A stretch of 64,000 nucleotides of DNA from Eumeta japonica (Eukaryota > Arthropoda > Insecta > Lepidoptera > Psychidae). The notes below the pieces were generated by a model, which worked only from the letters and a program-made list of their open reading frames with translations, was not told the DNA's origin and ran no database searches. Shown one piece after another: positions 22,649 through 35,112 of the stretch; position 1 is the first letter of the stretch; every line of letters starts with the position of its first letter. The stretch covers positions 246,728 to 310,727 of the forward strand of contig BGZK01000701.1 in the NCBI GenBank assembly GCA_005406025.1. The letters are read 5' to 3'. The position numbers and the translations under genes were made by a program.

Positions 22649-25600
22649 CTGACAAGGCGCCGCAAGACGCCTGTTAGATGTGAAACATAGAAATTATTTT
22701 GTATAGATAACATTCATTAAAGAATAGTTTATGAAAGGAAATACTGGCATAATCATAAACAAAATATTAAGATTTTTGACTGCATATGATTGCACGTTGG
22801 ACTTGTAAATGCCTGTTTTTAATTTTTTAAACATCCAAAGTTTTTCAATTGGGGACGTGCGTTTTCTAAGAAAGTAGATTGTACATTTATCTACGTTTAA
22901 CAGACCAAGTATAGATGGGCTTAATTCACACATAAATGCATACTTTAATTATAAAAACATAATTAACTTACTGTTGATTTCAGTTACTCGATAGTATGTC
23001 ATAGTGTGAATTTGCTTTCTTCGCAAGAGGCTGTTCATTTTAATTTTCCAAACTACCACTATCACACACATTTTATTGTTGAAATTTTTATTTTTAAGTA
23101 AGCTACAGGTAACGTGTAATGTAATAACCGGCGAGAGAAACAGGGAATTGCTGAACCGAGTGGAAAAGAGAGCCACACAGTCGCTTTCTCATAGCGACAC
23201 ATGACGTGCGACGCGTCGCCACGCCAATAGTCAGTCTGACCCGTCGCATAAGATGTTTCACATCGAAAGTCGTTACAACATCGAGTGGGGTATCATTCAC
23301 AGGTCTTTTTGACAAACGGAATACTAATTATAAAGGTCATCATCATCAACCTTCAGCCTGTTGCAATGTATGAAAGGGACAAGTCTCGTACACCGAAGGG
23401 AGCGTAATTATAAAAGGGGTGCAGGTCCTAGCTTGGATTAGGAGTGACGAGAGTGTAGAGCCAGCCGGTATTCATGCAATCTTTAGCCAGAAACTGGTTT
23501 CAGGATAGGTAATAGAGACTATAGTGTGTCAATAACGGAATACTAAGCACAAAGGTGTAACTTTATTAAGAGAGATGACTGTTCAATGGTTAATATTGTT
23601 GACTTTAAGTCATAAGGAACCGAGTTCGATTGTGACTAGAAATATGTTGAATGGGTGATTAGTTTTTTAAGTTAAGTCAAATAAAGTCACTCACTCCTTG
23701 CCTCGAAGAGCACGTCAAGTTATATGTCTCAGGAGTTGTAATCGCATTAGCAACAACGCTTGTTAGCCGTTGTCAACCGAACTAGCGTGGAGGGCTTACT
23801 GTCTAAATTCCGTCAGTATGAAATGAAAAGATCGTACAACTTTAGAACCGGCAGCGTTACACTTCGAATTGAGTAATTTTGCCATAAAAGCATAGGTATG
23901 TCGTATACGGTAGAGTAAGAACTTGAAGGGTTGTTAATCAGTCATCCAGGTTTCAGAAGATTGATAAAAAAGTCTCACGTTTACGATGGAATTGTCTCGA
24001 TAGGGGACGCTACATCCTTCAAGTAAGCTTATCATTGATACGACTGTCTTAATGATTATTGCATAATTAAATTTATATAGTCAAACTGACAGCAAGCATC
24101 CATGAAATTCATTGTACATTTTTAGTCCAAAAGCAGTTTCTTTTCTCATAAACGCTTACCGTGGATTTAGAAACCTTTTATAAAGATCTTCAGTAGCATT
24201 TGAAGATTAAAGTTACCGGAAACTAATTAAACATATATAAAAAGTTAAAGGTTTCGCTGAGAGATGATTAATAGTTAACGGAAACAGTGAGTGGTACACT
24301 TTTGTGAGGTTTTTATTAAGGTACTTACTTTAATTTTAGTTCAGAAATGCAAGATTACTTATAGGACTGAAAGCAAAAAAGGCATTTCTATACAATTTTG
24401 AAACAATTATACAACACGTTTTATTTAGAAAATAATTTTGACAAACGAAATGCACCTAGAAAACTATGTGGTATAACAAAGAACAAATATATTCTCAAAT
24501 TTAGACCAGCGGAGTGAACTCCAGTAGCGCGTCGGAGCTGACACACGCCGCTTTTTACACTTTTTTATTATTTTTTGCGTAGTCGGGTTTTAGTTTACTA
24601 TTTTTAAACAGTACGCTTGACATAAGGCGTAAGAACAATGTTACGTATTTTTATATTTGTTTTTAAAATTTATTTCATGTTGAAACTGCTTAGTAATAAT
24701 AGCATGTTCTATTTTTTTTAAAAATAGTGTCAAAACATATCTGTTACAAAATAAAATTATATTCACCAAAATTGATAGTTCTATTTAGCTGTTCGAGAAC
24801 TCGACTCGAGATCTTCAAATATTTCGTTTTTGTGTCCAAGAAAGTCAATTGAAATGTCAATTAAATTTTAACAGTGTTTACGGACGCAATCAGACAGGGC
24901 AGTTTTAACGTTCTTGAAAGCGCGTTCGTGTTCAAAGCGATTTTAATTAAGCTCGTTTTGTACGAGATAATCAAAGTGTATTCTTTCGTCGGGCAGGCGA
25001 AGCGCTGAAACGCTGATTGACGTAGCCTGTTTCAGTGTCAATACTTATTTTCAGCCGAGGTCTAGGGACTATAGGACTGGAAGAGACACGGTATCGTCTT
25101 ATTAAGAAATATCATTTTGTACACTGTACTTTGTCTGTAACACTGAAATGGATAGCAATTATCAATAATTTTGCGTTACACGAGAGGTGGTGTTCCAGTG
25201 ATGAGAGTTGAAATTGAAATTGGAAGTTAATTTGAATTTAAATTAGAAGGCATCAGGTGGCAACGCTGCCCATAGACGACTCGACGAATGAATTTCAGAC
25301 TGGAGTCAAATGAAACTACACACTCAGTTCTTCAGAGGCGGTGATGACGTTCGTTAGCGATTCGCAACTGGACCGGCGAGGCCTGGAGGCCTAAGTTCTC
25401 TATCTGAAATAAAAAAGATTGTGGGAGTGTGGCCTCGGACGGTGGGCCGATAAAAACCTGATTTATAGCGCCATAACTAGTGCATTTAATCATACGGTAC
25501 TTTTGATGTATCGTGTTCATCGCAATAATTACGCAAAGTATTTTCGTTGTTTTATGCGAAGCTCTTGCAGTTTTACGACCCGCACAAGCTTTCGCTTTCC

Positions 25601-26660
25601 GTTGATTAATTCCAGACGTACTCGCTCCGGGAGGAGATGGTGGGAGACGTTTAAAATTCTTTAAGGCCACCGGCAACCCTAGCCATCGGCGAGAGTTATT
25701 TATCTTGTAAGTCTAAAATAGAATTTAATTAAGTGAGGGCGCGACACGCTTTCCGCGCTCGGAATTCGGCGCGAAGTCTCGCGTACTCGATACGGGGCGT
25801 GCGAGCGCAGCCTGCGCCGCCTCCGGCCCGCCGACACTTTGGATTAGTTCAACCGCACGGCGTGTGCCGTGCTTTAAGCTGGATCGGTCTTATTTCTGTT
25901 ATAAAGCGATGCCGATGTAATATATGTGCGCTTCTTTACGAATAGTATTGTAAACATTTATTGCAATGCAGTTACATCGTTATTTCTTTGCTAATGATTA
26001 ACCTATACGTTTAATAAAACAGCAAAATCCGGCGCGTTTGTACATGGAAGGTATGTATAGAACGATAAGAGAAAGTTAATATGAGAGAATACAACAATAT
26101 TTAAGTTTTTTGTCTCTCTGATTGCGCACACCTCCGAAACTAGAGAACGGATTTTATTGCAATTTTTAAGAATAAATAAAGTTTAGATAGGAGTAGAATA
26201 CAAGTCTTATTCCATTTAAATCAGATATCAGAAAAAAGTTATCCTCATTGAATGTTAGAGCCTGTAAAGTTATAAGGCAAACAATACATAATTGCTAGTG
26301 TCAAAAGCCTACAGACGTCACAAGTTACAATACAAACGAATTATAACATTCAAAAGAAAAATCGGATAAGTATGAGTGCAACTAGCGGTGGAGATGGTTC
26401 TGTACGTCGATTATCTATTATATATTTTTTAAATCTGCCCTGAATTTGATGATGGTAACAAAGCAAAATATATAGAATACCGGATTGCTGAGGGAAATTG
26501 CAGAATGTACTGTCTATTCTTGAGTACGTGGACTAAGATCGAATAATAGAAGGTATTTTGATAATTTATATATTGATTTATCCTTAAAATTAATATTGTA
26601 TTACAATAATCCAAAGTCCACGTCCAAAAACGACGAAAACTATAGAATTCTTATAGTTTT
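22649..26660. other. gene-less stretch
   Basis: I see no supportable gene. It contains a possible tRNA-derived SINE relic (23574-23660), a CpG-richer patch at 23190-23250 and a GC island at about 25740-25870. The opposite-strand frames at 25332-25676 and 25419-25664 overlap and have no domain. Confidence 0.5.
23574..23660 (+). repeat. possible tRNA-derived SINE relic
   Basis: GTTCAATGGTTAA (23581-23593) resembles a tRNA A box. GAGTTCGATTG (23624-23634) lies about 40 bases further on and resembles a B box. Between them TTGACTTTAAGTCA could fold as an anticodon-like arm. The acceptor stem is not convincing and there is no CCA-ready end, so it is not a working tRNA gene. A degraded RNA polymerase III-type SINE head is the best reading, held weakly. 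Confidence 0.35.
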
Positions 26661-27408
26661 TAGGGTTCCGTACCTCAAAAGGAAAAAACGGAACCCTTAT
26701 AGGATCACTTTGTTGTCCGTCTGTCCGTCCGTCCGTCCGTCTGTCAAGACCCTTTTTCTCAGGAACGCGTGGAGGTATGAAGCTGAAATTTATATCAATT
26801 ACTCAGGTCTACTGTCCCTTGAAGCTGTGAAAAATCAAACTTCTAAGCCAACGCAATCAAAAGATACAGCCGTTTATGCCGCAAATTTTCGACACTTGCA
26901 AGGGAATCAAAACCTACAGGGTGCTTCCCGTGAACTCAGAATCTTGAAATTTGGTACGAAGCAACGTCTTATAGCATAGATAAAGGAAAAATTACGAAAA
27001 CCATAAATTTTAGTTACATCACATAATATATTTTTTTAATAATTTTAAACTTACTACCCATTTCCTCATAAACGCGTAGAGGTATTAAATTGATATTCAT
27101 ACCAAATACTCAGGTCTATAATACCTTTGCTGTAACAAAATCAAACTTCTATGTCAACGCAATCAAAAGAAACAGCAATTTAAGCTGCATATTTTGAAAC
27201 TCGCAAGGGAATCAAAACCTAAAGGGTACTTCCAGTCGACCTAGAATCTTGAAATTTGGCATGAAGCAACGTTTTATAGCACACATAAAGGGAAAATTCC
27301 GAAAACCTTAAATTTTTAGTTACATTACAAAATATATATTTTTTAATAAATATAAACTTATACGGAACCCTCGGTGCGCGAGTCCGACTCGCACTTGGCC
27401 GGCTTTTT
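26661..27408 (-). repeat. family C element with internal 300-bp duplication
   Basis: In minus orientation, its 5' end is at 27408 (AAAAAGCCGGCCAAGTGCGA with a GAGTCGGACTC hairpin, then GAGGGTTCCGTA). Its 3' end is at 26661, where AGGGTTCCGT (26662-26671) and ACGGAACCCT (26688-26697) form a perfect 10-bp terminal hairpin next to a GTCC-repeat tract. The interior consists of two diverged direct copies, 26753-27050 and 27061-27358, sharing AACGCGT(G/A), CAAACTTCTA, CAAGGGAATCAAAACCT and GAATCTTGAAATTTGG, offset by about 307 bp. There is no protein-coding frame. The plus-strand frame at 26596-26979 lies inside the repeat. Confidence 0.75.
26714..26745. repeat. GTCC/GTCT tetranucleotide tract
   Basis: About eight units of GTCC or GTCT run in a row just inside the 3' hairpin of the family C element. 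The same position holds a diverged GACAGACGAACAGACAGAC tract in the copy at 27750-27770, so the tract belongs to the element and is not an independent microsatellite. Confidence 0.85.
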
Positions 27409-27479
27409 CTGTAACATGTACGTATTTTTGTATTATTCTCAAAAGTTTAGGCGCATTAGTATCGAAAATACGGGGGAAT

Positions 27480-27841
27480 GGGCAATTTTCATCTACTTTA
27501 TTTAATAACTTAAAAACTGTTTACTTTAAATACATCTATATGTATTAGCGAACCTCACAATAAGCGCTTTATGTGATATGTTACATGGTACAGTTTACAA
27601 TTTTTTTTGAATTCTCTAATTACTCCCAAAAGGGATTATCATATTTAAAATTCATTTATTAACGTAACATGTCCCTGTTTGGGTTATATACATACATACG
27701 TGTAGTAGGTATGAACTTAATCGGTTCAGTAGATTCAGAGAAAATTCGTTATGACAGACGAACAGACAGACAAGCGAGTGATACTATAAGGGTTCTGGTT
27801 TTTCCCATATGGAGGTACGGAAAGGGTGCCGTCCTAAAAGA
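27480..27841 (+). repeat. family C 3' fragment, opposite orientation
   Basis: It ends with GACAGACGAACAGACAGAC, GATACTATAAGGGTTC, TTTTTCCCATATGGAGGTAC and a diverged terminal hairpin. Upstream, TTACTCCCAAAAGGGATTAT and AACGTAACATGTCC are typical interior blocks of the family. It lies close to the 5' end of the minus-strand copy at 26661-27408, so the two copies are arranged 5' to 5'. It is 5'-truncated. Confidence 0.6.
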
Positions 27842-27899
27842 AAAAGCAAAAATCTGTACTCTACCTTCTGTCTGATTGCGACGCGCATGATTTATTGAA

Positions 27900-28045
27900 A
27901 ATGGGAAGACATTGATCACGGGACCAGGGTCGAAACTGAGTGTGGAATTGGAATTAGATTCAATAGGTAGAACGGGATTAGAATCAAAAATAATACCGGG
28001 ACCAGAATTGAAAGCGGGAACGACATTGGAATTTACAGCAAAATC
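27900..28045 (-). repeat. family D quasi-periodic repeat, minus strand
   Basis: On the minus strand it reads as degenerate GATTCTAATCCCG and AATTCCAATTCC units, matching the texture at 2945-3305 and 53440-53620. The frames on both strands across it (27749-28078 and 27912-28223) show regular spacing of S, N and P or of E, L and G residues. That comes from the DNA period and is not protein evidence. Confidence 0.5.
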
Positions 28046-28204
28046 TATCAAAGATGAAGAAACACATTCGATGTCCAAGCGGGCGAAACCGCTGGCGGAA
28101 AGCCAAAACTATATACTTGAAAAAATGTTCCTAGATAAATACCTATTTTTAGTTAAAGTATTTTATTTTATTCTACAACTGTTTAATCCTTTTAAAAACG
28201 AACG

Positions 28205-28749
28205 GTTTTCAGACAATCAGTAACTCAATATTTACCAACGCTATTTAATTTTAATTTATAGCTTTAAGAACTTAAGAGCTCAACATATATGAAAACAAAA
28301 AAAGACTTATTTTATTAAAAAAGTATCCTTAATTCACATGTTAATGACAAATCAATTTGAAGATTTTCGAAATAACGGTTACAATGATTAATTAAATTTA
28401 CTATATATTTTTCTTTGTATTAAATGACGTCGGCGTAAAAAGCTTTTAATCAAATGAAGTGTATGTATGTGTCAGGCACACGTCCGCGTATGTCGCCTTT
28501 AAATACTTGTGCGTTATAAAATAACGTTAATAACAATACGAAATTATTATCATCTAATATTTATTTAAAAGTAATATATTTATTTACAAGGAACCATTGC
28601 ATTTCAAACCCTAACAGCTTTCCAAAAACTGGAACAAACAATTTATACGCGATGCACTTGTCTCGAGATTGCTGACATAAAGTCATTGAGCGCGTAACTT
28701 ACGTATGTTTATTTCTTTTTGACTAGATCTTTCCAGCGAGTCTAGCCTG
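28205..28749. other. AT-rich non-coding stretch
   Basis: I see no gene, repeat or clear structural element between family D and the foldback element that follows. Confidence 0.5.
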
Positions 28750-28843
28750 ACGCCCTAGACAAGAGGCTCTCTACGGGACTGTCCCTTTCGCTCATCCCAT
28801 TGGCGTGACAAGGACAGTCTTATAGGGGACTTGTCTAGGGCGT
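28750..28843. mobile_element. 94-bp foldback element
   Basis: ACGCCCTAGACAAG at 28750-28763 is the exact inverse of CTTGTCTAGGGCGT at 28830-28843. The pairing resumes inside as GGACTGTCC (28776-28784) with GGACAGTC (28812-28819). The internal part is about 26 bases. Similar but imperfect sequence continues outside the arms (GTCTAGCCTG on the left, TTATCTGGGC on the right). This may be a very small MITE or the core of one. No target duplication is certain. Confidence 0.7.
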
Positions 28844-29143
28844 TATCTGGGCACACAGATAGCGTTGTATTCTTACAAACTTTTCGCTTAAATCTTTCAC
28901 CGTGTTTGTGTATGAATATGATTTGAATTGTTTTCAATAGATTCATAAGGTTTTTAATAATAAAATGTTATTGCACCCAAGCTCTTTTATTTACATTCGC
29001 TCGTTATTTTTAAATAGAAAAAGTGTTTTATTTCCTTTTAAAGTCTGTTTTACAATGCATTTTGGGTCGTGTAAGATTTGAAAATGCAACGAGGGATGAC
29101 TTTGACTCGTCTTTTTAATTCAACTCTGTTTTTTAAAAATCGT

Positions 29144-29292
29144 TTGTTATGCGCATTATACGAATTGTTATGCGCATTATACGAATTGTTATGCTTTAAC
29201 GTGTGTATCTGTGTGTCTATCTGTGGCGTGGTCGCTCTTAAGCGGTTGAACCGATTTCGATTTTCATTTTTCATTCAATATTTTTTTTATTA
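29144..29292 (+). repeat. 21-bp tandem repeat and repeat tail
   Basis: TTGTTATGCGCATTATACGAA occupies 29144-29164 and 29165-29185 without change, then breaks off in the third unit at 29194. It is followed by a CTGTGTGTCTATCTGTGG tract and GCGGTTGAACCGATTTCG. This closing pattern occurs at the 3' ends of lepidopteran LINE-type repeats. Each unit contains GCGCATTATACG, so every unit can pair partially with its neighbour. Confidence 0.7.
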
Positions 29293-30400
29293 AAAGGTGA
29301 CTTGACCGAGTGTTCTTAGCTATGATTCAAAGAAATGTGTTCGGCCATTTAAAAATTATCAGCTCTTTTCTAGTTGATGAATGGTTGTAAGCATTTTCCA
29401 CAGGTCTTATCGAATTGCAGTTCAGTATTCTATTACTTCAATTATATTAGAAAAATAAGCAATCTTGAACTGATGCTGCAGCATCACCCCGGAATCAGCA
29501 GGATACCCAACTCTCTCATCAACAGAGCTATTTATTACGTTTGGGTTCATTGGAATGTTCATAATGACAAGTTTGTAGATATATGGCGATCAGGGTCTGA
29601 TTATGTAATAGGAAAGAGAAATGAGGATAAACTAATGATTAATTCTAAGCTAATTTCATACGTTTAGTCGATATGAAATTTCGGTATACAGTGTAATACC
29701 ATTTGTAGCAAATCAGTATAGAAATACATATATTGAATGAAAAAAATGAATGAGTGAAGTGAAGTTATCGAATGAATAAACACTTTTGATTTGATACAAT
29801 ACGGCGTTGAATATAATGAGGCACAATGAGGTGCGGAGTAGGGAACTACGAACGTAGGCGACTGTTAAAAGGAACCAAGTGAACGAATGACTACGATTAA
29901 GTAATATAAAGTAGGGTGATCAATACAGTATGGTGTACATTACGGTACGGAAACAATTGTAAAATACAATGTAAGTGTTTAATGTATTTGAAATACTTTT
30001 AATTGCTGATAGTACCTTCGAGTCAGGTTGCAAAGTATTCTAAACATAAAAATATTTTTAAATGATAAAGTACAATAGTTAGTACAAAAATGAAGTACGG
30101 AAATCCTGCTTTTTAGTGTTTGCGATTCTGTTAAAGCCGATCTTTCATGAGTATTATTAAACAGGTTTCTTTAGTTGTGTTCACAAAATATAGTTACATC
30201 CTGCAAGCATTTTTTTTTTCAAGAAAGCCTGCGACTTAACGCCACGTAAGCTTGGCCTTTTATAAAAGCACTTTTGCCGAAATAAACGACAGCTTTTTCA
30301 ACTGCGATTCCTTGCAACTTATGGACACTCGTCGATCGTACTGTGTCCGTTACAAATACATAAAGTTTAAAAAACAGGAAACAAAACTTAATCAAAAAAA
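29293..30400. other. AT-rich non-coding stretch
   Basis: There is no gene. The 97-codon frame at 29374-29667 has ordinary composition but no motif I recognise, no splice context and no neighbour to support it. Confidence 0.45.
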
Positions 30401-30865
30401 AATTTGGTTGCCTGTAAAGTCGGTATACGGGCGAAAGTTTTACGTGACAACGACTTTGAATGGTAAAATCATTTTAATGTGAATATTCATTCGTATAGTA
30501 GGAAGAAGGATGAAATAATAGTAACAATTTAAAACATTTATTTATACAAAGAATTATATTTAAAACATTAATTTATACAAAGAATCTCGCACTGAATTTC
30601 ATATTAACAAAATTTTATTTTTACCTTTACACATACATACGTATTTATATACAAATATACATACAATAACTTGCAATACATTTGCAAGCTATGCACTAAT
30701 TCTCTAGTGCTGCGCGGCAGACCGATCATAGTTGAGTGGGAGAGACGCAAGGCATTCGGCGGGCCTCTCTCTCGTTCGGTGACTCATCGTTACGTTACCG
30801 AGCGTTACACTTTTTCATAAGTGACTCCCAGCCGCAACCTAATTTAAGACGTTGTCACGTCAAAA
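30401..30865 (+). mobile_element. non-autonomous repeat A4
   Basis: This is a full subfamily A copy preceded by nine A bases. It is near-identical to A1, with a deletion that shortens the CGCGCG block (CTGCGCGGCAG) and one lost GA unit. TGACTCA is at 30780-30786. Both internal inverse arms are intact. There is no coding frame of its own. The frame at 30252-30482 merely runs into its 5' end. Confidence 0.85.
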
Positions 30866-31959
30866 AATCCTGACACAATCAAAACCTCGAAAAAGTAAAA
30901 AAAGATAAGTATTGGCTCTATACATTTAATATAAATAAATTGATCCGAGTGTTCTCGCGTCGAGGGACCGCTAAGTAGATAAATAAAATAATAGAATAGA
31001 ACTAAAAATGATGAAGCACGAAGTTTCAATACAAATGACCTACTTAAGTAACTTGGGTGTATATCAAAACCTCAGTATCTGATCGTAGAGTTTAAATCTG
31101 CGCCTGAGTACATATTCCGCGCGGCTTGCGACGCCGGGCAACTAATGTGAATGAGGGACACGCAGGAATAGAGGAGGTGACACCAAACAGACTAAATTCA
31201 CGCCCGGCAACAGTGAAGGTATGTTATTGTAGAAGGGATAGCTGCTGTTAACTTTCCGTTTTCGTTTGCGGTCCCCCGACGCGATGACCTGGATCAAAAT
31301 GTTACCTATTACTCATATCAAATTTAAAGGGCCAACACCAATAGTACTAATTTATTTTACTTTCTAAAAGTTTTAGTTGTGTCAGGGATTTCTTAAATTT
31401 TTAATTGAAGGTCTATGCAAAAATAGCTTTATTTAGAAGTATGTAATCAAAACGGGAGTGTTTAATATCTATACTGTCTATCATTTAATTTATAGTCATA
31501 TTTTATCGCTAAGTCAGAAAAAAGATCAGAGGTTGACTTAAATTACTTACAGTATTTTTTGGAGGGAAAAATTATTTTATATTAGATCAATTAAATTGTT
31601 GTCATACATAGCAAGTCCTGAAATTCGGTTTTTATTCGAGCAATATGAAGACGTGCCACGAAGAGAAATATTTATTCGGACTTCAAAAGGATATTTTTTC
31701 GATTAACGTCATTTGCAGACCTAAAACATCAATCTCATTAATGGCGGCCCGATATCGGGGGAAGGGGCCGAAGTTTACGTTCAGTCTGGAAGTTACCTAC
31801 TAAAATAAACGAAACATCAACAAGAAAAGGCTTACGGGGGCCTCCGGAAAAGTTTTTCACTCCTCCGTAATGAAAATAAACGGACACAAAAGACCTTAAT
31901 CCACAATTATACCTTTACATCGGTAGACGGTATTCCGAACAAAATACATAATCCGGGGC

Positions 31960-32310
31960 CGGGGTGTTCTACATTTGTCGCCGGATTCCTCCGCTCGGCC
32001 GGCGCCCGCCGATGCTCGGGGGAGCGAACTCCGGACCGGCGCCGGCCGCGGCCCGCGCGCTCGATAACAATCCGCCGACGGGCGGGCGGACTCTGTCGCT
32101 CAACTTTTTATTATCTTTGAACAGGTCACCGGATCGTCCTCGGGGGCGCCGCGCTCGAGTACTCCGCTATCGATCCCGCGTATGGAGATGGGAGCGGGAG
32201 TCTTAGCCGCTCGCGTGGGCCGTCGCCGAATATATTGGATGTGAAACTCGGTCGAGTACTTCCGGTCATCCTCCATTAACTTCGCGCCGATTTATGGCTA
32301 TTAACTGCCG
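31960..32310. promoter_or_regulatory. GC/CpG island, candidate regulatory element
   Basis: CGGCCGGCGCCC and related runs (31998-32060) are followed by TTTTTATTATCTTTG (32105-32119) and then by GATTTATGGC (32289-32298), which resembles a Caudal or posterior-Hox site. The 80-codon frame at 31964-32206 is rich in R, P and S and looks like composition, not protein. Function is inferred. Confidence 0.35.
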
Positions 32311-33399
32311 CTATTGGACTTTATTTGACTGAATTGAGTACGTGTTTCGTGAAATATGGCAGCGAAGAATCGCATTAACAAAAGATGAATAATGTAACTC
32401 TCCTTACTGGTACAAACAATTATTACAATTTTACAATATCTTTTTTTTAACAGCACTATCGATACCTATACAATTTTTGTATTAACAAAATTAGACAAAC
32501 ATCGTTACTTCATTACAATGTGTTCGTCTTAAAAACTCATCATCTATTTATGTAAGCAACCTTATGTAAAAAACATCCACGGGATATATTTAAATACACC
32601 AAAAATGCAAGAAATTCATTTCGACAGAATATTTTTATGTATATTAAATTTTTAGGTAAATTTTTGGGTTCTTGTTACTAAGCCTGTGTCGTGTGTCCGT
32701 ATGTCTGTACAAGTTTTAAAACTATGGATTTCTAGAATAGCAATAAGTAATTACTTGAAATAGGTGTCGTCATGGTAGATATTTTACCATATAGTATAAC
32801 AAAATTTAACACAAATCTGAGTTGATTCTTATACATGTTTGTTTCAACGATGCTCTGTCGTAAAAATGGTGATACAGACAAGCGTCAAACTTGGAGTGGT
32901 TGTAGTGAAAACTCTAAAATAAAACAACAGGTAATAAAATCCGGTGAAGCGCTAGTCGTTTTTGCGCTAAAGATCCCGAACTGAGTGAAAAGAAAATACA
33001 TTTTCTTTCTTGAACAGATAACACAAATATATTGTGTGGTGGTACAAAATTCTCGGCATACGAATTCGACTCGCTATTGGGTGGCTTTTAATTCCGTAAC
33101 ACCGACACATTTAAGACATACATTTTTTAAGTTTTCCACTTTTTACGAAAATTAACCAAGCCGGCACGCGTAAACTGCAGACAAGAATCTATTCGAACTG
33201 GGATCTGGCGTCTGTACTATTCTCGTGCCCGAATACGTTTCGACATAACGGGCATATTTTCATTTCTTCGAAAGCCAATCTTTCTCACGACCACACCGCA
33301 CGACATAAGTCCATCCTTGATCGCGCTCGTTGGAGCGCGAGCGACAGTCGAAAGCTATAAACGAAGCTTCCGACATCCACGATTCGGTCACATATGAAA

Positions 33400-33610
33400 A
33401 GCCTTCTCACCGCGCGAGTATCACGTGTGAGCTATCCGCGGATCGAGCAGCTGACCGCGAGCGGCGGGCCGCCCCGTGGCGGGTCTAATTAGCGCCCGGG
33501 AGGCCGTTCGCCGGCAGCGCTGACGGAGGAATTTGGCCTCGGGTCGCAGGAGGCTCGGTGTGATCGCGCGAACGTAGCACCGATCGCCGTCGACATTCGA
33601 ACGCCTAAGC
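33400..33610. promoter_or_regulatory. GC/CpG island, candidate regulatory element
   Basis: This is a GC-rich block (CGGGCCGCCCCG near 33465, GCCCGGGAGGCC near 33494) with TCTAATTAGCGC at its centre, a palindromic TAATTA core that fits a homeodomain dimer site. There is no frame and no repeat match. Function is inferred. Confidence 0.3.
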
Positions 33611-34949
33611 TTTTAAATAAAAAAAAAAGTGGTTATTAAAATCACATATATGCAGGTAATGTTTGGGGGCCGAATAAAGCATTATTATTATAAAATCGTA
33701 AAAGAAACGTTTGTATTTATTTCTTTTTTCAGAAAAAAACAATTACTGTCCATTGTACTTGTGTCACCGAAGAAATAGTATCAATTTATCGCTAAGAAAT
33801 ATTACCAGTTTTTAATCCTGTATCGCGGCATGCTTCCCGGAACATTTAGTGTTTGATTTATTCTAGTTGGTGCATAAACAAAAAAAAATTGTTTTTCTCT
33901 TAATTAAGTGTATTATATCGATAAAAATTAGAACAAATACATGAAAATTTTATTTTTTCTTTGCAATTACTATCCATTGATAGTACAATAAATAAATGTA
34001 TAAAACTGTCGGAAAATATCGTTATACTTACCGACAATTTTACATATATTTATTTTTAATAACTGGGAAAAATTAAAAAAATATATATTGTGGTCGTCTT
34101 GAAATGTATTGTTCTACAGCCATACATTATATAGCCAACAAATAAAATGTGTAAAAGACAACATTAATTGATACAAAAATTTTAATCGATACATATTACA
34201 GAACTCATCGTTTCTCTATCTGTATGACCATTTATGCCCTTAAATTTTCACGTAAGAACCGACTATCAGATTTACATGTTTTTTTTAATTCATTACTATT
34301 TTATCTGGCTGAGTCAAATCATAGGATATAATTTTTTACATAGAATAACATAGAAAAAAACGATTACGATAATATTGAATCAAGTTGGAAAAAGACGCTT
34401 TTGAGGTGCTTCAATGATTTTCTCTGAATTGCTCATATGAGATACATTAAATTAATGTGCCGTATAATTATAGATCCTAAAAAGATTTACAAAAAAGTCC
34501 ATGATAACATACATCTATCTTCTAAGCATTTACGTATTTGAAATGAGACCCAGCTGTCGACGACGGGCATACGTCGACATACGTCTATTAAAAAAAGAGT
34601 AATGTCTTGTACAAAGACGCCTTGATATAAATAAAATATATGTTTTCAAGTAAAGAAACAAAAATAATTAATATACGGAATACCTAAAATACCTAGAAGT
34701 ACGTTTCAAATAAAAATATTTATGTTGTTATTATTTATTTTATAATCAACATACCTAAATAAAATTCTAATTTATTTATAAAAAAAAAAACTAAATAGAA
34801 ATTCTGTAGTTCACGTCAGAGGAGCCGCGGGCGCAGCTCAATATAATCGACACACGCTCATGGCTAATTGCTGATCAGTTGCGACTGTGCGTCGACAACT
34901 TAACAATGTTATTTATACTAATATTATATAAAGATATTTCCTTTTATAA

Positions 34950-35112
34950 TTGTTTCAAATTGAGAACCATTCGGGACAGAGACTGAAACTACAACTGCGA
35001 CGAAAATAGAAGCGAGATCAGAATCACGATTTAAGGGGAAATCGTTCAATCTGAAAAATAAAGAATGATTTTTTCTATGTCTGGGCGGGCAGCGTCGCGG
35101 ACGAAAGCTAGT
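34950..35112 (-). repeat. family D-type element end, minus strand
   Basis: Read on the minus strand it starts at 35112 with ACTAGCTTTCGTCCGCGACG, a common lepidopteran element end. It continues into degenerate GATTCTGATCTCG units like those at 53440-53620. Its 3' limit is unclear. This supports a link between the quasi-periodic repeat and an ACTAGCT terminus. Confidence 0.5.

Larger units (their letters stand above)
30866..34949. other. gene-less stretch with GC islands
   Basis: No gene is supported. GC-rich patches lie at about 31100-31170, 31740-31870, 31960-32310 and 33280-33610. The remaining DNA is AT-rich, with A- and T-runs. TCGCGCTC/GAGCGCGA (33319-33340) is a small GC hairpin inside the last island. 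Confidence 0.5.

Noticed and set aside
23574..23660. tRNA gene
   Set aside because: A- and B-box-like motifs are present but there is no acceptor stem and no full cloverleaf, so only a SINE relic is reported.
26596..26979. 127-codon open frame
   Set aside because: It runs through the terminal hairpin and interior of a family C repeat, whose other copies are not open.
27749..28223. Opposite-strand frames with regular residue spacing
   Set aside because: The regularity comes from the family D quasi-periodic DNA. Both strands are open for the same reason.
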